Source of the DNA: an uncultured Flavobacteriaceae bacterium
Lineage (GTDB): Bacteria > Bacteroidota > Bacteroidia > Flavobacteriales > Flavobacteriaceae
Direction: 5' to 3'
Assembly: GCA_947504035.1 (NCBI GenBank)
Contig: CANNGA010000013.1
Location: 1-64,000, forward strand
DNA length: 64,000 nucleotides
Shown here: positions 43,605 to 53,190 of the stretch, piece by piece
How the letters are laid out: every line of letters begins with the position of its first letter
Numbering within the stretch: position 1 is the first letter of the stretch
Notes under the pieces: generated by a model
What the model saw: the letters and a program-made list of their open reading frames with translations, nothing else
Database searches by the model: none
What the model was told of the DNA's origin: nothing
Translations under genes and position numbers: made by a program

Positions 43605-43871
43605 ATGAAAAAAGTATTATATATAGGTCTATTAGGCGCTTTACTAAGCTCTTGTAGTGTAACTTATCCTGGAATAGTAACAGGGAATAAAGCAGAGAAA
43701 GAAGGTATATCTGAAAAGAAAGTATGGTTTGGAATTGCTTTAAAACCAGTAGATGTTAGTATAGAAAAAGCTGCTAAAAACGGAAATATCACTAAAGTAT
43801 CTACAGTAGATTATCAAGTATCTAAAAGTCTTTTTAGTACAACTTATACAACTATTGTAACTGGTAACTAA
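43605..43871 (+). CDS. TRL-like lipoprotein 3
   Basis: The 88-residue protein has a lipoprotein signal (LLGALLSSCSVTYPG) and the core SEKKVWFGIALKPVDVSIEK followed by AAKNGNITKVSTVDY. It is closest to paralogue 2. The terminator at 43924-43953 ends the cluster. Function unknown; the family is thought to sit in the cell envelope. Confidence 0.82.
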   Translation: MKKVLYIGLLGALLSSCSVTYPGIVTGNKAEKEGISEKKVWFGIALKPVDVSIEKAAKNGNITKVSTVDYQVSKSLFSTTYTTIVTGN

Positions 43872-43923
43872 TATTGGTGATTAATGGTTTGATAACAAAT
43901 TATTAATGCTATTACTAATAGAA

Positions 43924-43953
43924 AAATCGCTTAAGTTTTAAGCGATTTTTTTT
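43924..43953 (+). terminator. Intrinsic terminator of the TRL-like cluster
   Basis: AAATCGCTTAA-GTT-TTAAGCGATTT stem-loop followed by eight T. Confidence 0.85.
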
Positions 43954-44208
43954 ATTTAAATAGGTGTTAAATTGTTTTAATTACAGATTTATGTGCTTCT
44001 TAAGGAATTTGTACATTCTGTTATCGGAGACTAAAATATACCATACAAAAGATAAGACGAAAATATCTAATTGATTTGAAAGATTGTTTTGCTCTAGTAC
44101 CTTTTGTTTAATCCTTCAAAAACAAAAACAAAAATTTAAACAAAAGATTTTTACTACAAAAAAGTGTTATTGTAAAAAAAAACATATTTTTAGCAAAAAC
44201 AAAAGGTA
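43954..44208. other. Leader of the YifB gene
   Basis: An A-rich stretch with no gene seen. TATTTTTAG about 20 bases before the ATG may be the -7 region. Confidence 0.35.
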
Positions 44209-45744
44209 ATGCTTGTAAAAATTTATGGCTCTGCAGTCTTTGGTGTAGAAGCGACCACTATAACAGTAGAAGTTAATATAGATAAAGGTATAGGGTATCA
44301 TTTAGTAGGGCTTCCTGACAACGCGATAAAAGAGAGTAATTACCGTATTGCGGCAGCTTTGCAAAACAATGGTTATAAAATACCAGGTAAAAAAATAACA
44401 ATTAATATGGCACCTGCCGATTTGAGAAAGGAGGGGAGTGCTTATGATTTGAGTCTAGCTATTGGCATTTTAGCCGCATCTAAACAAATACAAGCCGAAC
44501 ATTTAGATCAGTATTTAATTATGGGGGAATTGTCTTTAGATGGGAGTTTACAACCTATAAAAGGGGCGTTACCTATAGCGGTAAAGGCGAGAGCAGAAGG
44601 GTTTAAAGGCTTTATATTGCCGTCTCAAAATGCAAAAGAAGCCGCCATTGTTAATGATTTAGAGGTGTATGGTATTGATAACATTAAACAAGTCATTCAG
44701 TATTTTGATAAAAATGAGCCTCTCGAGCAAACTATAATTGACACACGAAAAGAATTTGAAAAAAATCTAAATTATCCAGAATTCGATTTTGCCGATGTAA
44801 AAGGTCAAGAAGGTATAAAGCGTTGTATGGAGATTGCAGCTGCAGGAGGACATAATATTATTTTGATAGGGCCTCCAGGTGCAGGTAAAACGATGTTGGC
44901 AAAACGCTTGCCTAGTATTTTACCGCCAATGACCTTACATGAAGCCTTAGAAACTACAAAAATACATTCTGTTGTGGGACGTGTTAAAGATACAGGACTC
45001 ATGGCGCAGCGGCCTTTTCGTAGTCCCCATCATACTATATCCAACGTCGCCCTTGTAGGTGGGGGCAGTTACCCCCAGCCAGGAGAAATTTCTTTATCAC
45101 ACAACGGGGTTTTATTTTTAGACGAATTGCCTGAGTTTAAACGTGAGGTTTTAGAAGTGATGCGACAACCTTTAGAAGATCGAGAAGTGACGATTTCTAG
45201 AGCAAAATTTACGGTAACCTATCCGTCGTCATTTATGTTAGTGGCCAGTATGAACCCCAGTCCAGGTGGGTATTTTAACGATCCTAATGCGCCAGTAACG
45301 TCTAGCCCAGCCGAAATGCAGCGTTATTTAGGTAAAATATCTGGGCCTTTATTGGATCGTATAGACATTCATATAGAAGTAACGCCTGTTCCATTTGATA
45401 AATTATCAGACGATAGAAAAGGAGAAACTTCGGTAGCTATTAGAAAACGTGTGACCGAAGCGCGAGAACTACAAACCCAACGTTTTGCAGATTCTGATGT
45501 GGTACATTACAATGCCCAAATGAATACCAAGCAGATTCGTAAGTTTTGTGTTTTAGACGACGCTTCTAAATTGTTACTTAAAACGGCAATGGAACGGCTA
45601 AATTTGTCTGCCAGAGCATACGACCGTATTTTAAAAGTGTCGAGAACGATTGCAGATTTAGAAGGTACTGAAACTGTAAAAGGGGTTCATATAAGTGAGG
45701 CTATTCAATATAGAAGTTTGGATCGTGAGGGGTGGTTGGGGTAG
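44209..45744 (+). CDS. YifB-family Mg-chelatase-like AAA ATPase
   Basis: The 511-residue protein has the YifB order: an N-terminal Lon-protease-like domain with VEVNIDKGIGYHLVGLPDNA, a central AAA domain with Walker A IGPPGAGKTMLAKRLP near 224 and Walker B GVLFLDELPEF, and a C-terminal Mg-chelatase part with LNLSARAYDRILKVSRTIAD. Homologues are ComM-like helicases that promote branch migration when incoming DNA is recombined during natural transformation. It stands alone. Identification of the family is firm; a competence role is by homology. Confidence 0.93.
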   Translation: MLVKIYGSAVFGVEATTITVEVNIDKGIGYHLVGLPDNAIKESNYRIAAALQNNGYKIPGKKITINMAPADLRKEGSAYDLSLAIGILAASKQIQAEHLDQYLIMGELSLDGSLQPIKGALPIAVKARAEGFKGFILPSQNAKEAAIVNDLEVYGIDNIKQVIQYFDKNEPLEQTIIDTRKEFEKNLNYPEFDFADVKGQEGIKRCMEIAAAGGHNIILIGPPGAGKTMLAKRLPSILPPMTLHEALETTKIHSVVGRVKDTGLMAQRPFRSPHHTISNVALVGGGSYPQPGEISLSHNGVLFLDELPEFKREVLEVMRQPLEDREVTISRAKFTVTYPSSFMLVASMNPSPGGYFNDPNAPVTSSPAEMQRYLGKISGPLLDRIDIHIEVTPVPFDKLSDDRKGETSVAIRKRVTEARELQTQRFADSDVVHYNAQMNTKQIRKFCVLDDASKLLLKTAMERLNLSARAYDRILKVSRTIADLEGTETVKGVHISEAIQYRSLDREGWLG

Positions 45745-46240
45745 CTCATGTATTAAAGAAGAGGTCTATAAAGTAGCTCTTTTTAAGGTTTAAAAAAATA
45801 ACAGAAAGATGTTTAAGGGAACGTGTTTTATGAAAAACGATTTTAAAACGCTGTTAAATTTCATCAAACGGCTAGATGTTTTGTCATCAATACAAATTAA
45901 ATGAAAAGTTTGTAATTAACTGATTGTATAGTTCTTATAAAAAGGTAGGACATTTGTGTTTTTTTCAAAATTTCATTTTTATGTTATTTTTTCATACATT
46001 TGCATGTGATTAATACCTTAAAGCCCCGAAAAATAGAGGTATAATTACTACATTGTTTGCTTTCTCTCAATATAGTTATTCAATATAATATTACATTTAG
46101 AGCAAAAGAAACTAGTTATGGGGATTAAAATCTTGATAACTAAATTTATAGTGAACGTGATTGTATTGCTTATAGCTGCAGTTTTTAGTTCATTTAGAAC
46201 CATATAAATACTTAACCTATTACGCTTAGTAAGTAATACT
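45745..46240. other. 496-base leader of the surface-protein operon
   Basis: No supported gene. AAAGAAGAG near 45753 and CTCTTTTT near 45776 could form a weak terminator for the YifB gene. The rest is AT-rich. TTTTCATACATTTGC near 45988 contains ATACATTTG, one of the better matches to TAnnTTTG in this region, but it lies 245 bases from the ATG. A long untranslated leader is possible. Confidence 0.35.
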
Positions 46241-49200
46241 ATGTTTATGGTAAAAAAAATACTTCTGGTATGTGTTTTATGCATGTACTCATTTAAAATA
46301 ATAGCGAATACTTTTAGTAAAGATAGTATTACAACTAACTTGGAACCACCGTCCAAGCAAAGCCTAAAAAAGAAATCATTTAGACAGTTTGATGCGTTTA
46401 TTGAATCACAACAAATAAACTACAAACCAAAAATTAGTGAATTTGATGCGAGTTATATAGCGCAAAACTTTGCAACTGATAGCACAACCCATAAGCAGGT
46501 TTCAGACGCTAAAAAAGTCATGGATGAATTAGATATATCTCAAAATTATATCGATTTAGTATCTCCAGATGACTTGGTCACCTTGCCTATAGGCGTTAAA
46601 AAAGAAATTGGAAACATCACCTATACTCTAGGTATTACAAATGCTCATTTTACTCCAGAATATACAGAAGTAACCGCTTTTGTTAGAATAATAATACCAC
46701 AGTTAGATGCCCAAGGAAATCAAAAGCAGTTGTTTTTTGGCGCTAATAATATAAAATTATCCCATAGAGGCGGTATATACGGTGCTGCTCATCTGGTCTT
46801 ATTAGGTGACGTGCCAATACCCATAAATGGCGGTAATGCGATGGTTGTTCTCAAGGGTGGTTTTGATATGGAAAAAGGAATTACTACTAATCTTACCCAT
46901 GTTACTATAGATTGTGGTGGTTTTAAAGCGTTAAGTATTACTTCAGATGTATTGTTTCCTAGGAGTATGTTAGAACCTGTAGATGAAACGTTGAAAGTTA
47001 TTCCTAAAGGCGCAAAAGATAATAAGGGAAAGGCTATAGATAAGGTTTCTGGTTTTTTTCAAACCGTTGTTAGTGATTGGAATGATATTTTAGTTGAAAT
47101 TAGCTTGCCTCCATTTCAACTTACGAAAGAAAACAGTGCTGATGGTAGCGGTAAAGCAGGACTTATTTTTGAATTAAACACTGCGGTATTCGATTTTAGT
47201 GACATTCGAAATTCTCCTAATGTGGTATTCCCAAAAGATTACCAACAGTATTTAATACCAGGCAATGAACAGCTTTGGAGAGGGGTTTATATAAATACTT
47301 TAACAGTGATTCTACCTAAACAATTTAAAAAAAGAGATAATACCAAACGTGTTGTATTTGAAGCTTCCCATTTATTAATAGATGGAATGGGGGTTTCAGG
47401 GGCGTTTTCGGTAGATAATATACTGCCGATTCATGAAGGCGATGCTTCTAAATGGCAATTTTCTGTTAATCACATAGAGGCTGGTTTTGTAGCGAATACA
47501 TTGGTTCAAGCTAAATTTGATGGACAAATAGTATTACCCATTACAAAAGAAGTAACGCAGACAGAGGCGCAAAGTGCAGATACTACAGCTTTGAGTAAAA
47601 AGGTTCTATCCTACAAGGCTTTAATAGATCCCGTAAAAGATGATTATGTATTAACGGTGTCTTCTCAAGGAAACTTAACTTTTGATGTTTTTAAGGCTAA
47701 AGCCACTTTAACACCTAACTCATATGTCGAATTGAAGGTATCTGAAAGTAATTTTAGACCTAAAGCTGTTTTGCATGGCAACTTAGCTGTAAAAGGAAGT
47801 AATAGTACCTCAAACCCAGATAAAGCTACCGTTGATTTTAAAGGGGTGACATTTCAAAAATTACAACTGCAAACCGAAGCCCCTTATTTTCAAGTGGACC
47901 ATATGGGGTATACAGGGCAAGTGAAATTTGCTAATTTTCCAGTGACGATTTCAAAAATAGACGTTACAACTAAAGCTGCAGAAGCAACTTTGTCTTTTGA
48001 TTTAGATGTAAACCTTATGAGTGCTGGTTTCTCTGGGGGAACATCAATAGCTATTGTTGGCGATATTAAAGAAAATGAGGGTTTACAACGATGGAAGTAC
48101 AGTCATATAGATATTGACCGTATAGAAATTAGTGCAGATTTAGGAGCGATACAGATTGAAGGTATGGTTGATATTAAAGATGATGATCCTGTATATGGCG
48201 ATGGTTTCTACGGAGAGTTAGGAGCTACATTTAATGGGATTAAAGTTGACGCTTCGGCTTGGTTTGGAAGAAAAGAGTACCGCTATTGGTACGTAGATGC
48301 CTATGCCGATTTATCGAATGCACCAACAAAGGTTTACATTGGACCTGCTATAGTTAATGGTTTTGGGGGAGGTGCTTATTACCATATGACAAAAGCGCCT
48401 GGGGAATATTCATCAAAAATTCCTTCAGGACAGTCTTACATACCAGACCATAAATCAGGATTGGGTTTTAGAGCTTTATTAGGTTTTGCATTAGCTAATG
48501 AAAAAGCTTTTAATGGCAAAGTAGGCTTTGAAATGGCATTTAATAGATCAGGAGGATTGAATAGAGTCTTATTCTTTGGAGAAGGGCATATTGTAAAAGC
48601 ATTAGATTTTAAGTTTGGAGATAAGTTTAAAGAGAAGCTTACTAAAATGGAAGACAAAATAAATGGCTTCGGAGCGAATAATGCTGCAATGCAGCAATTA
48701 AAAGAATCTAATTTGGTAGACTATAGTAAAGTAGCCTTTCCACAAGATGGACTCTCTTTCGATATTGGTATAGATGCCCATTTTTCTATGGAAATGGATT
48801 TTCAAAATAAAGTGTTTCACAGTGAAATGGAAATTTTTATAAATACACCAGGTGGCTTTTTCCAAGGTGTAGGTCCCAAGGGCAGGGCTGGTTGGGCTGT
48901 ATTTCATGCTGCAAGGGATAAGTGGTATTTACACGCGGGAACACCAGAAGATCGCATAGGTGTTAAATTGGGCTTAGGTAACTTTAATGTTAGTGCGACG
49001 TCTTATTTAATGATAGGTGATGATATACCTGGTAGTCCGCCGCCGCCGCCTGAAGTTGCTGCTATATTTAACAAAACGTCTCAAAGTTTAGACTATATGC
49101 GCGATCTCAATACTTTAGGGAATGGTCGAGGTTTTGCCTTTGGAACCAATTTAAGTGTAGATACAGGAGATATGACATTTTTAGCATTTTATGCACGCTT

Positions 49201-50992
49201 TCAAGCGGGTCTTGGTTTCGATGTGATGATTAAAGATTACGGGGAAACCGCTTGCCATGGTAGTGGACAAATAGGCATAGATGGTTGGTATGCCAATGGG
49301 CAAGCCTATGCCTATCTAAAAGGAGAATTAGGTATTAATATAAAATTGCTTTTTGTTCGTAAAAAAATCCCAATATTATCGGGGGGCGCAGCTGTATTAT
49401 TACAAGCTAAATTACCAAACCCAGCATGGTTTAGAGGATATCTGAACCGTAATTTTAATCTCTTAGGAGGTTTGGTAAAAGGGCGCCTTAGATTTAAAGT
49501 TGAATTAGGCGAAGAATGTGATATCGTAGGAGGGGCTCCATTAGGAGGCATCAAGGTGATTTCAGATATAAAACCTTTAGAAGGAAGTACGGACATAGAT
49601 GTTTTTGCAGTGCCTCAAGCTGTTTTTAATATGAAGATAAATCAACCTTTTGATTTAGAGGACGACGAAGGGGTTAAAACGTATCGTATTTTATTAGATG
49701 AATATACCGTTACAAGTAATGGTACACCAATATCTGGTGATATGGAATGGAATGAAAGTAACGATGTTTTGAATTTTATATCTCATGATATTTTACCGCC
49801 TAACGCGCCTATACAAATTGCAGTAGCGGTTAAGTTTCAAGAGAAAAAAGGACAATTTTGGAGTACTTTAATGCAAGATGGAAAACCAGCTACAGAGGTA
49901 GAAGAACGTCGTTTTACAACAGGTGAAGCACCAGATTATATTCCTATTAACAATATAGTATATTGTTACCCTATAATAGACCAAAAGTATTTTTATAAGG
50001 ATGAATATAACAAGGGGTATGTCAAACTTTTAAGAGGGCAAGGGTATCTGTTTTCTTCAGATAACAGTACTAGGCAGTTTGTTAATTTTGAACAAGAAAC
50101 CACTATCAGTACAGCGAATACCATTACTTATAATAGTGCGGAGCGATTAGTGAGCTATGAAATCCCAAATTTAGAAACTCAAAAAAGTTATAAGCTACGT
50201 ATGTTAAGTTCCACGGGAAATACAAATGCAACTTCAGGGAATACAAATAAAAATTATGTGTCTCAAAATACGGGGCAGGAAGGCACATCTATAGAAGTAC
50301 GTAATGAATATGCGCAAAATAGAATAAAGGAAGACGCAGATACAGAACTGTTGGTTTACGAATTTAATACAAGTCAGTATACTACTTTTGTAGACAAAAT
50401 AGAAGCAAAGAAAGTGACAAAAAATTACTTAGCTCCTATTTTGACGGATGTACATGCTATGGAAGCAGATGTAATTGCTTCGGAACGTTTAAGTTTTGTA
50501 GAGTTGAATGGTGGCAAGTACACCAAATATAAGCCAATGATAGAAGTTGAGGCTCTATTAGATGATACCTATTATATCAATCTTATTTATCCACTTATCT
50601 ATAAAGATTATCCTTTAGAACCTTTACTTACTGTAAGAAGAGATGTGAGTATTTTAGGGATACCACCTAAAAAAGCGGTTCATATTTTAGAATGGTATAA
50701 TGCGTATTTGGAAAACAATGTAACTTACCCTTTGTTAGATACAAGGTTCCCATTTCGTTATTATTTACCAAATTCATACAAGAGAGATTTTAAAGATATA
50801 CAATTCAAAGTAGCTGAAGCTTACCTAGGGAATGCATCTCAATATCAAAATAAGAGAGAGCAATATGATCATATCATCAATGGGGCCTTTCCTGTAATTC
50901 GTAAAGGTGATTATGGCATAAAGATACAGTACATATTACCAGGAAGTATAACAACGAGTTCAGCAATATTTAAATACAATAATCCATTTTAA
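46241..50992 (+). CDS. Giant exported protein of unknown family (1583 residues)
   Basis: Family not recognised. An N-terminal signal peptide (MVKKILLVCVLCMYSF from the second ATG at 46247) is followed by about 1000 residues of beta-rich sequence with alternating polar and hydrophobic residues. Glycine/aromatic stretches occur (VNGFGGGAYYHM, WFGRKEYRYWYVDAYADL), typical of outer-membrane or surface beta structures. PGSPPPPPEV near 930 is a hinge. A C-terminal part has an Ig-like segment with IKPLEGSTDIDVFAVPQA. No T9SS tail is seen at the end. It leads five packed genes; its stop overlaps the next start by one base (TAATG). It may be the outer-membrane or surface scaffold of the system. Confidence 0.75.
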   Translation: MFMVKKILLVCVLCMYSFKIIANTFSKDSITTNLEPPSKQSLKKKSFRQFDAFIESQQINYKPKISEFDASYIAQNFATDSTTHKQVSDAKKVMDELDISQNYIDLVSPDDLVTLPIGVKKEIGNITYTLGITNAHFTPEYTEVTAFVRIIIPQLDAQGNQKQLFFGANNIKLSHRGGIYGAAHLVLLGDVPIPINGGNAMVVLKGGFDMEKGITTNLTHVTIDCGGFKALSITSDVLFPRSMLEPVDETLKVIPKGAKDNKGKAIDKVSGFFQTVVSDWNDILVEISLPPFQLTKENSADGSGKAGLIFELNTAVFDFSDIRNSPNVVFPKDYQQYLIPGNEQLWRGVYINTLTVILPKQFKKRDNTKRVVFEASHLLIDGMGVSGAFSVDNILPIHEGDASKWQFSVNHIEAGFVANTLVQAKFDGQIVLPITKEVTQTEAQSADTTALSKKVLSYKALIDPVKDDYVLTVSSQGNLTFDVFKAKATLTPNSYVELKVSESNFRPKAVLHGNLAVKGSNSTSNPDKATVDFKGVTFQKLQLQTEAPYFQVDHMGYTGQVKFANFPVTISKIDVTTKAAEATLSFDLDVNLMSAGFSGGTSIAIVGDIKENEGLQRWKYSHIDIDRIEISADLGAIQIEGMVDIKDDDPVYGDGFYGELGATFNGIKVDASAWFGRKEYRYWYVDAYADLSNAPTKVYIGPAIVNGFGGGAYYHMTKAPGEYSSKIPSGQSYIPDHKSGLGFRALLGFALANEKAFNGKVGFEMAFNRSGGLNRVLFFGEGHIVKALDFKFGDKFKEKLTKMEDKINGFGANNAAMQQLKESNLVDYSKVAFPQDGLSFDIGIDAHFSMEMDFQNKVFHSEMEIFINTPGGFFQGVGPKGRAGWAVFHAARDKWYLHAGTPEDRIGVKLGLGNFNVSATSYLMIGDDIPGSPPPPPEVAAIFNKTSQSLDYMRDLNTLGNGRGFAFGTNLSVDTGDMTFLAFYARFQAGLGFDVMIKDYGETACHGSGQIGIDGWYANGQAYAYLKGELGINIKLLFVRKKIPILSGGAAVLLQAKLPNPAWFRGYLNRNFNLLGGLVKGRLRFKVELGEECDIVGGAPLGGIKVISDIKPLEGSTDIDVFAVPQAVFNMKINQPFDLEDDEGVKTYRILLDEYTVTSNGTPISGDMEWNESNDVLNFISHDILPPNAPIQIAVAVKFQEKKGQFWSTLMQDGKPATEVEERRFTTGEAPDYIPINNIVYCYPIIDQKYFYKDEYNKGYVKLLRGQGYLFSSDNSTRQFVNFEQETTISTANTITYNSAERLVSYEIPNLETQKSYKLRMLSSTGNTNATSGNTNKNYVSQNTGQEGTSIEVRNEYAQNRIKEDADTELLVYEFNTSQYTTFVDKIEAKKVTKNYLAPILTDVHAMEADVIASERLSFVELNGGKYTKYKPMIEVEALLDDTYYINLIYPLIYKDYPLEPLLTVRRDVSILGIPPKKAVHILEWYNAYLENNVTYPLLDTRFPFRYYLPNSYKRDFKDIQFKVAEAYLGNASQYQNKREQYDHIINGAFPVIRKGDYGIKIQYILPGSITTSSAIFKYNNPF

Positions 50993-53187
50993 TGATTTAT
51001 AAAACTATTAAGAATCAATGCTTAAATTTAAAAGACAGATGTTCTTTTTTAAGGATACTGAAAAGTGAAATGCTTATCATTTTCTGTTGTTTTTGTTGTG
51101 TATATCAATCAAATGGGCAACAACAGATAGATAATGTGAATCCAGATCATCAAATAGTAGTTATAGCACGTCCACAAAAATCGGGTAAAATTATGATCCG
51201 TTGGGCTGTCACGTCAGCTAGAGCTTGGCGTAAATTAAACACTTATGGGTATAATGTAAAGCGTTATACTTTAACACGAAATAAAAAAACATTAGCGTTG
51301 CCAGAAGAAAAGGATATGGGAGTATTTAAATCTAAACCCTTGGAAGAATGGATGACTGTAATTGAATCAAATAATAATGCGGCAGTAATGGCGCAGTCAC
51401 TTTATGGTGAACGTTTTAATGTGGAAGGGCAGGATAAATTATCAGCGATTATAAACTTAGCAGAAGAACAAACTCAGCGTTTTACATGGGGGTTGTATGC
51501 TGCAGATCAGGATTTTATGACCGCGCAAATGGCTGGGTTAGGTTTTGTAGATACAAATGTGATTTCAAATGAAAAATATGTGTATAAAGTTATACCACTT
51601 GTACCAGAAAATGAGTTGGTAATTAAAGAAGGAGGGGTGTTTGTAGGATTACAAGATTACGATATACTTCCTAAACCATTAGATCTTGCAGGAGTTTATC
51701 TAGATGGAAAAACCATGTTAAGTTGGAATTATGAAATTCATAAGGAATTATATAACAGTTATTTTGTAGAACGCTCTATAGATGGAAAACACTTTACGAG
51801 ACTAAATGATTTACCATTTAACAATTTGAATAATACAGATAAAAGAGATACAAAACGCATGTTTTATATTGATTCGATAACCAATAATAGAACGTATCAT
51901 TATCGTATTTTAGGGAAGACTATTTTTGGAGAATTAAGTCCTGTATCTGAGGTGGTGTCAGGTCAAGGCAAAGAAATACTTGCTTATGTTCCTAAAATTA
52001 CGACCAAGCATTATTTAGATGATAAGCGTATCATTTTAGAATGGGAGTTTTTAAAAGAAGGCAACCAAAAGATTACAGGTTTCGAATTAAATAGAAGCGA
52101 TAAGGTTAAAGGTAATTATAAAGTTGTCATGGAAAATATACCTCCCGAGGCTAGAAAAATTCAATATGACGATTTACAGACAACCAACTATTTAACCATT
52201 ACAGCCATTGGTAAAAACGGAGATAAACGCACCTCATTTCCAACGTTAATACAACCTGTAGATTCTATACCGCCAACGCAACCAAAAGGGATTAGGGGAA
52301 GTGTAGATAGTTTAGGAATTGTTACCCTAAAATGGGTCCCTAATACAGAGAAAGACATGTTGGGCTATCGTATTTTTAGAGGTAATAATAAAAAAGAAGA
52401 GTACTCTCAAATTACCGTAGCACCTCATCAGGGGACAGTTTATTATGATAGTGTTTCTGTTAAAAATTTAAATGCTAAAGTCTTTTATAAACTTATAGCA
52501 GTAGACCAACGTTTTAATATGTCTACGCCCTCTGAAATACTTGAGTTAAAAAAACCTGATTTTATAAAGCCTACACAGCCCGTATTTCAAACTTATAAAA
52601 TAGAATCTGGAAAAGTACACCTTAAATGGGCGCTTAGTTCGAGCCAGGATGTGATACAACACGATATTTATAGAAGAGCAGCTACAGAAACAGAATGGGT
52701 ATTAGTTCATACAGTAAACAATAACGATTTACGAACGTCTAAAGCAACTGTTCCTTCAAACACAAATAATAACGGCGCATTTGCAGATTGGATAGACGTT
52801 AATGTAGAAGCAACTAAAAGATATAATTACACCATTATAGCTATAGATGATAGTGGCTTAGAATCTGATCCTGCACCACCTTTAACATTAGAGGTACCAA
52901 AAACAGATATTTTAGAGGCCATAAGAAATTTTAATAATGAGATTGATAAAAAGGGAGGTTATATAACGTTGTACTGGAAATTGTCTAAAGCTGTAGACGT
53001 AGCTGAGATACAAATTTATAAAGGAATTAAGGATAAACCAATTTCTTTACTTTCTAATATAAGACCTAATATCGAGAATATTATTGATTATAAAGTAAAG
53101 CCGAATAATATATATCGCTATATCATTCGGGCGGTTTTTAAAGACGGACAAGTAAGTGCATCTAAACAGATGACTATAAAATTTTAA
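50992..53187 (+). CDS. Exported protein with fibronectin-III-like domains (731 residues)
   Basis: A signal segment (MLIIFCCFCCVYQSNGQ at about residues 27-43) follows a long basic N-terminal stretch; an in-frame ATG at 51070 directly before it may be the true start. The N-terminal 200 residues contain RIRW-like IMIRWAVTSARAWRKLN. From about 230 on, three to four fibronectin-III-like domains are seen, for example NSYFVERSIDGKHFTRL, VTLKWVPNTEKDMLGYRIFR and VHLKWALSSSQDVIQHDIYR. The end has no T9SS tail. Coupled to the 1583-residue gene by a one-base overlap, it probably bridges partners at the surface. Confidence 0.8.
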   Translation: MIYKTIKNQCLNLKDRCSFLRILKSEMLIIFCCFCCVYQSNGQQQIDNVNPDHQIVVIARPQKSGKIMIRWAVTSARAWRKLNTYGYNVKRYTLTRNKKTLALPEEKDMGVFKSKPLEEWMTVIESNNNAAVMAQSLYGERFNVEGQDKLSAIINLAEEQTQRFTWGLYAADQDFMTAQMAGLGFVDTNVISNEKYVYKVIPLVPENELVIKEGGVFVGLQDYDILPKPLDLAGVYLDGKTMLSWNYEIHKELYNSYFVERSIDGKHFTRLNDLPFNNLNNTDKRDTKRMFYIDSITNNRTYHYRILGKTIFGELSPVSEVVSGQGKEILAYVPKITTKHYLDDKRIILEWEFLKEGNQKITGFELNRSDKVKGNYKVVMENIPPEARKIQYDDLQTTNYLTITAIGKNGDKRTSFPTLIQPVDSIPPTQPKGIRGSVDSLGIVTLKWVPNTEKDMLGYRIFRGNNKKEEYSQITVAPHQGTVYYDSVSVKNLNAKVFYKLIAVDQRFNMSTPSEILELKKPDFIKPTQPVFQTYKIESGKVHLKWALSSSQDVIQHDIYRRAATETEWVLVHTVNNNDLRTSKATVPSNTNNNGAFADWIDVNVEATKRYNYTIIAIDDSGLESDPAPPLTLEVPKTDILEAIRNFNNEIDKKGGYITLYWKLSKAVDVAEIQIYKGIKDKPISLLSNIRPNIENIIDYKVKPNNIYRYIIRAVFKDGQVSASKQMTIKF

Positions 53188-53190
53188 ATT

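Noticed and set aside
46048-46356. 102-codon minus-strand frame before the giant exported protein
   Set aside because: It overlaps the signal peptide of the real gene on the plus strand and has no family features.
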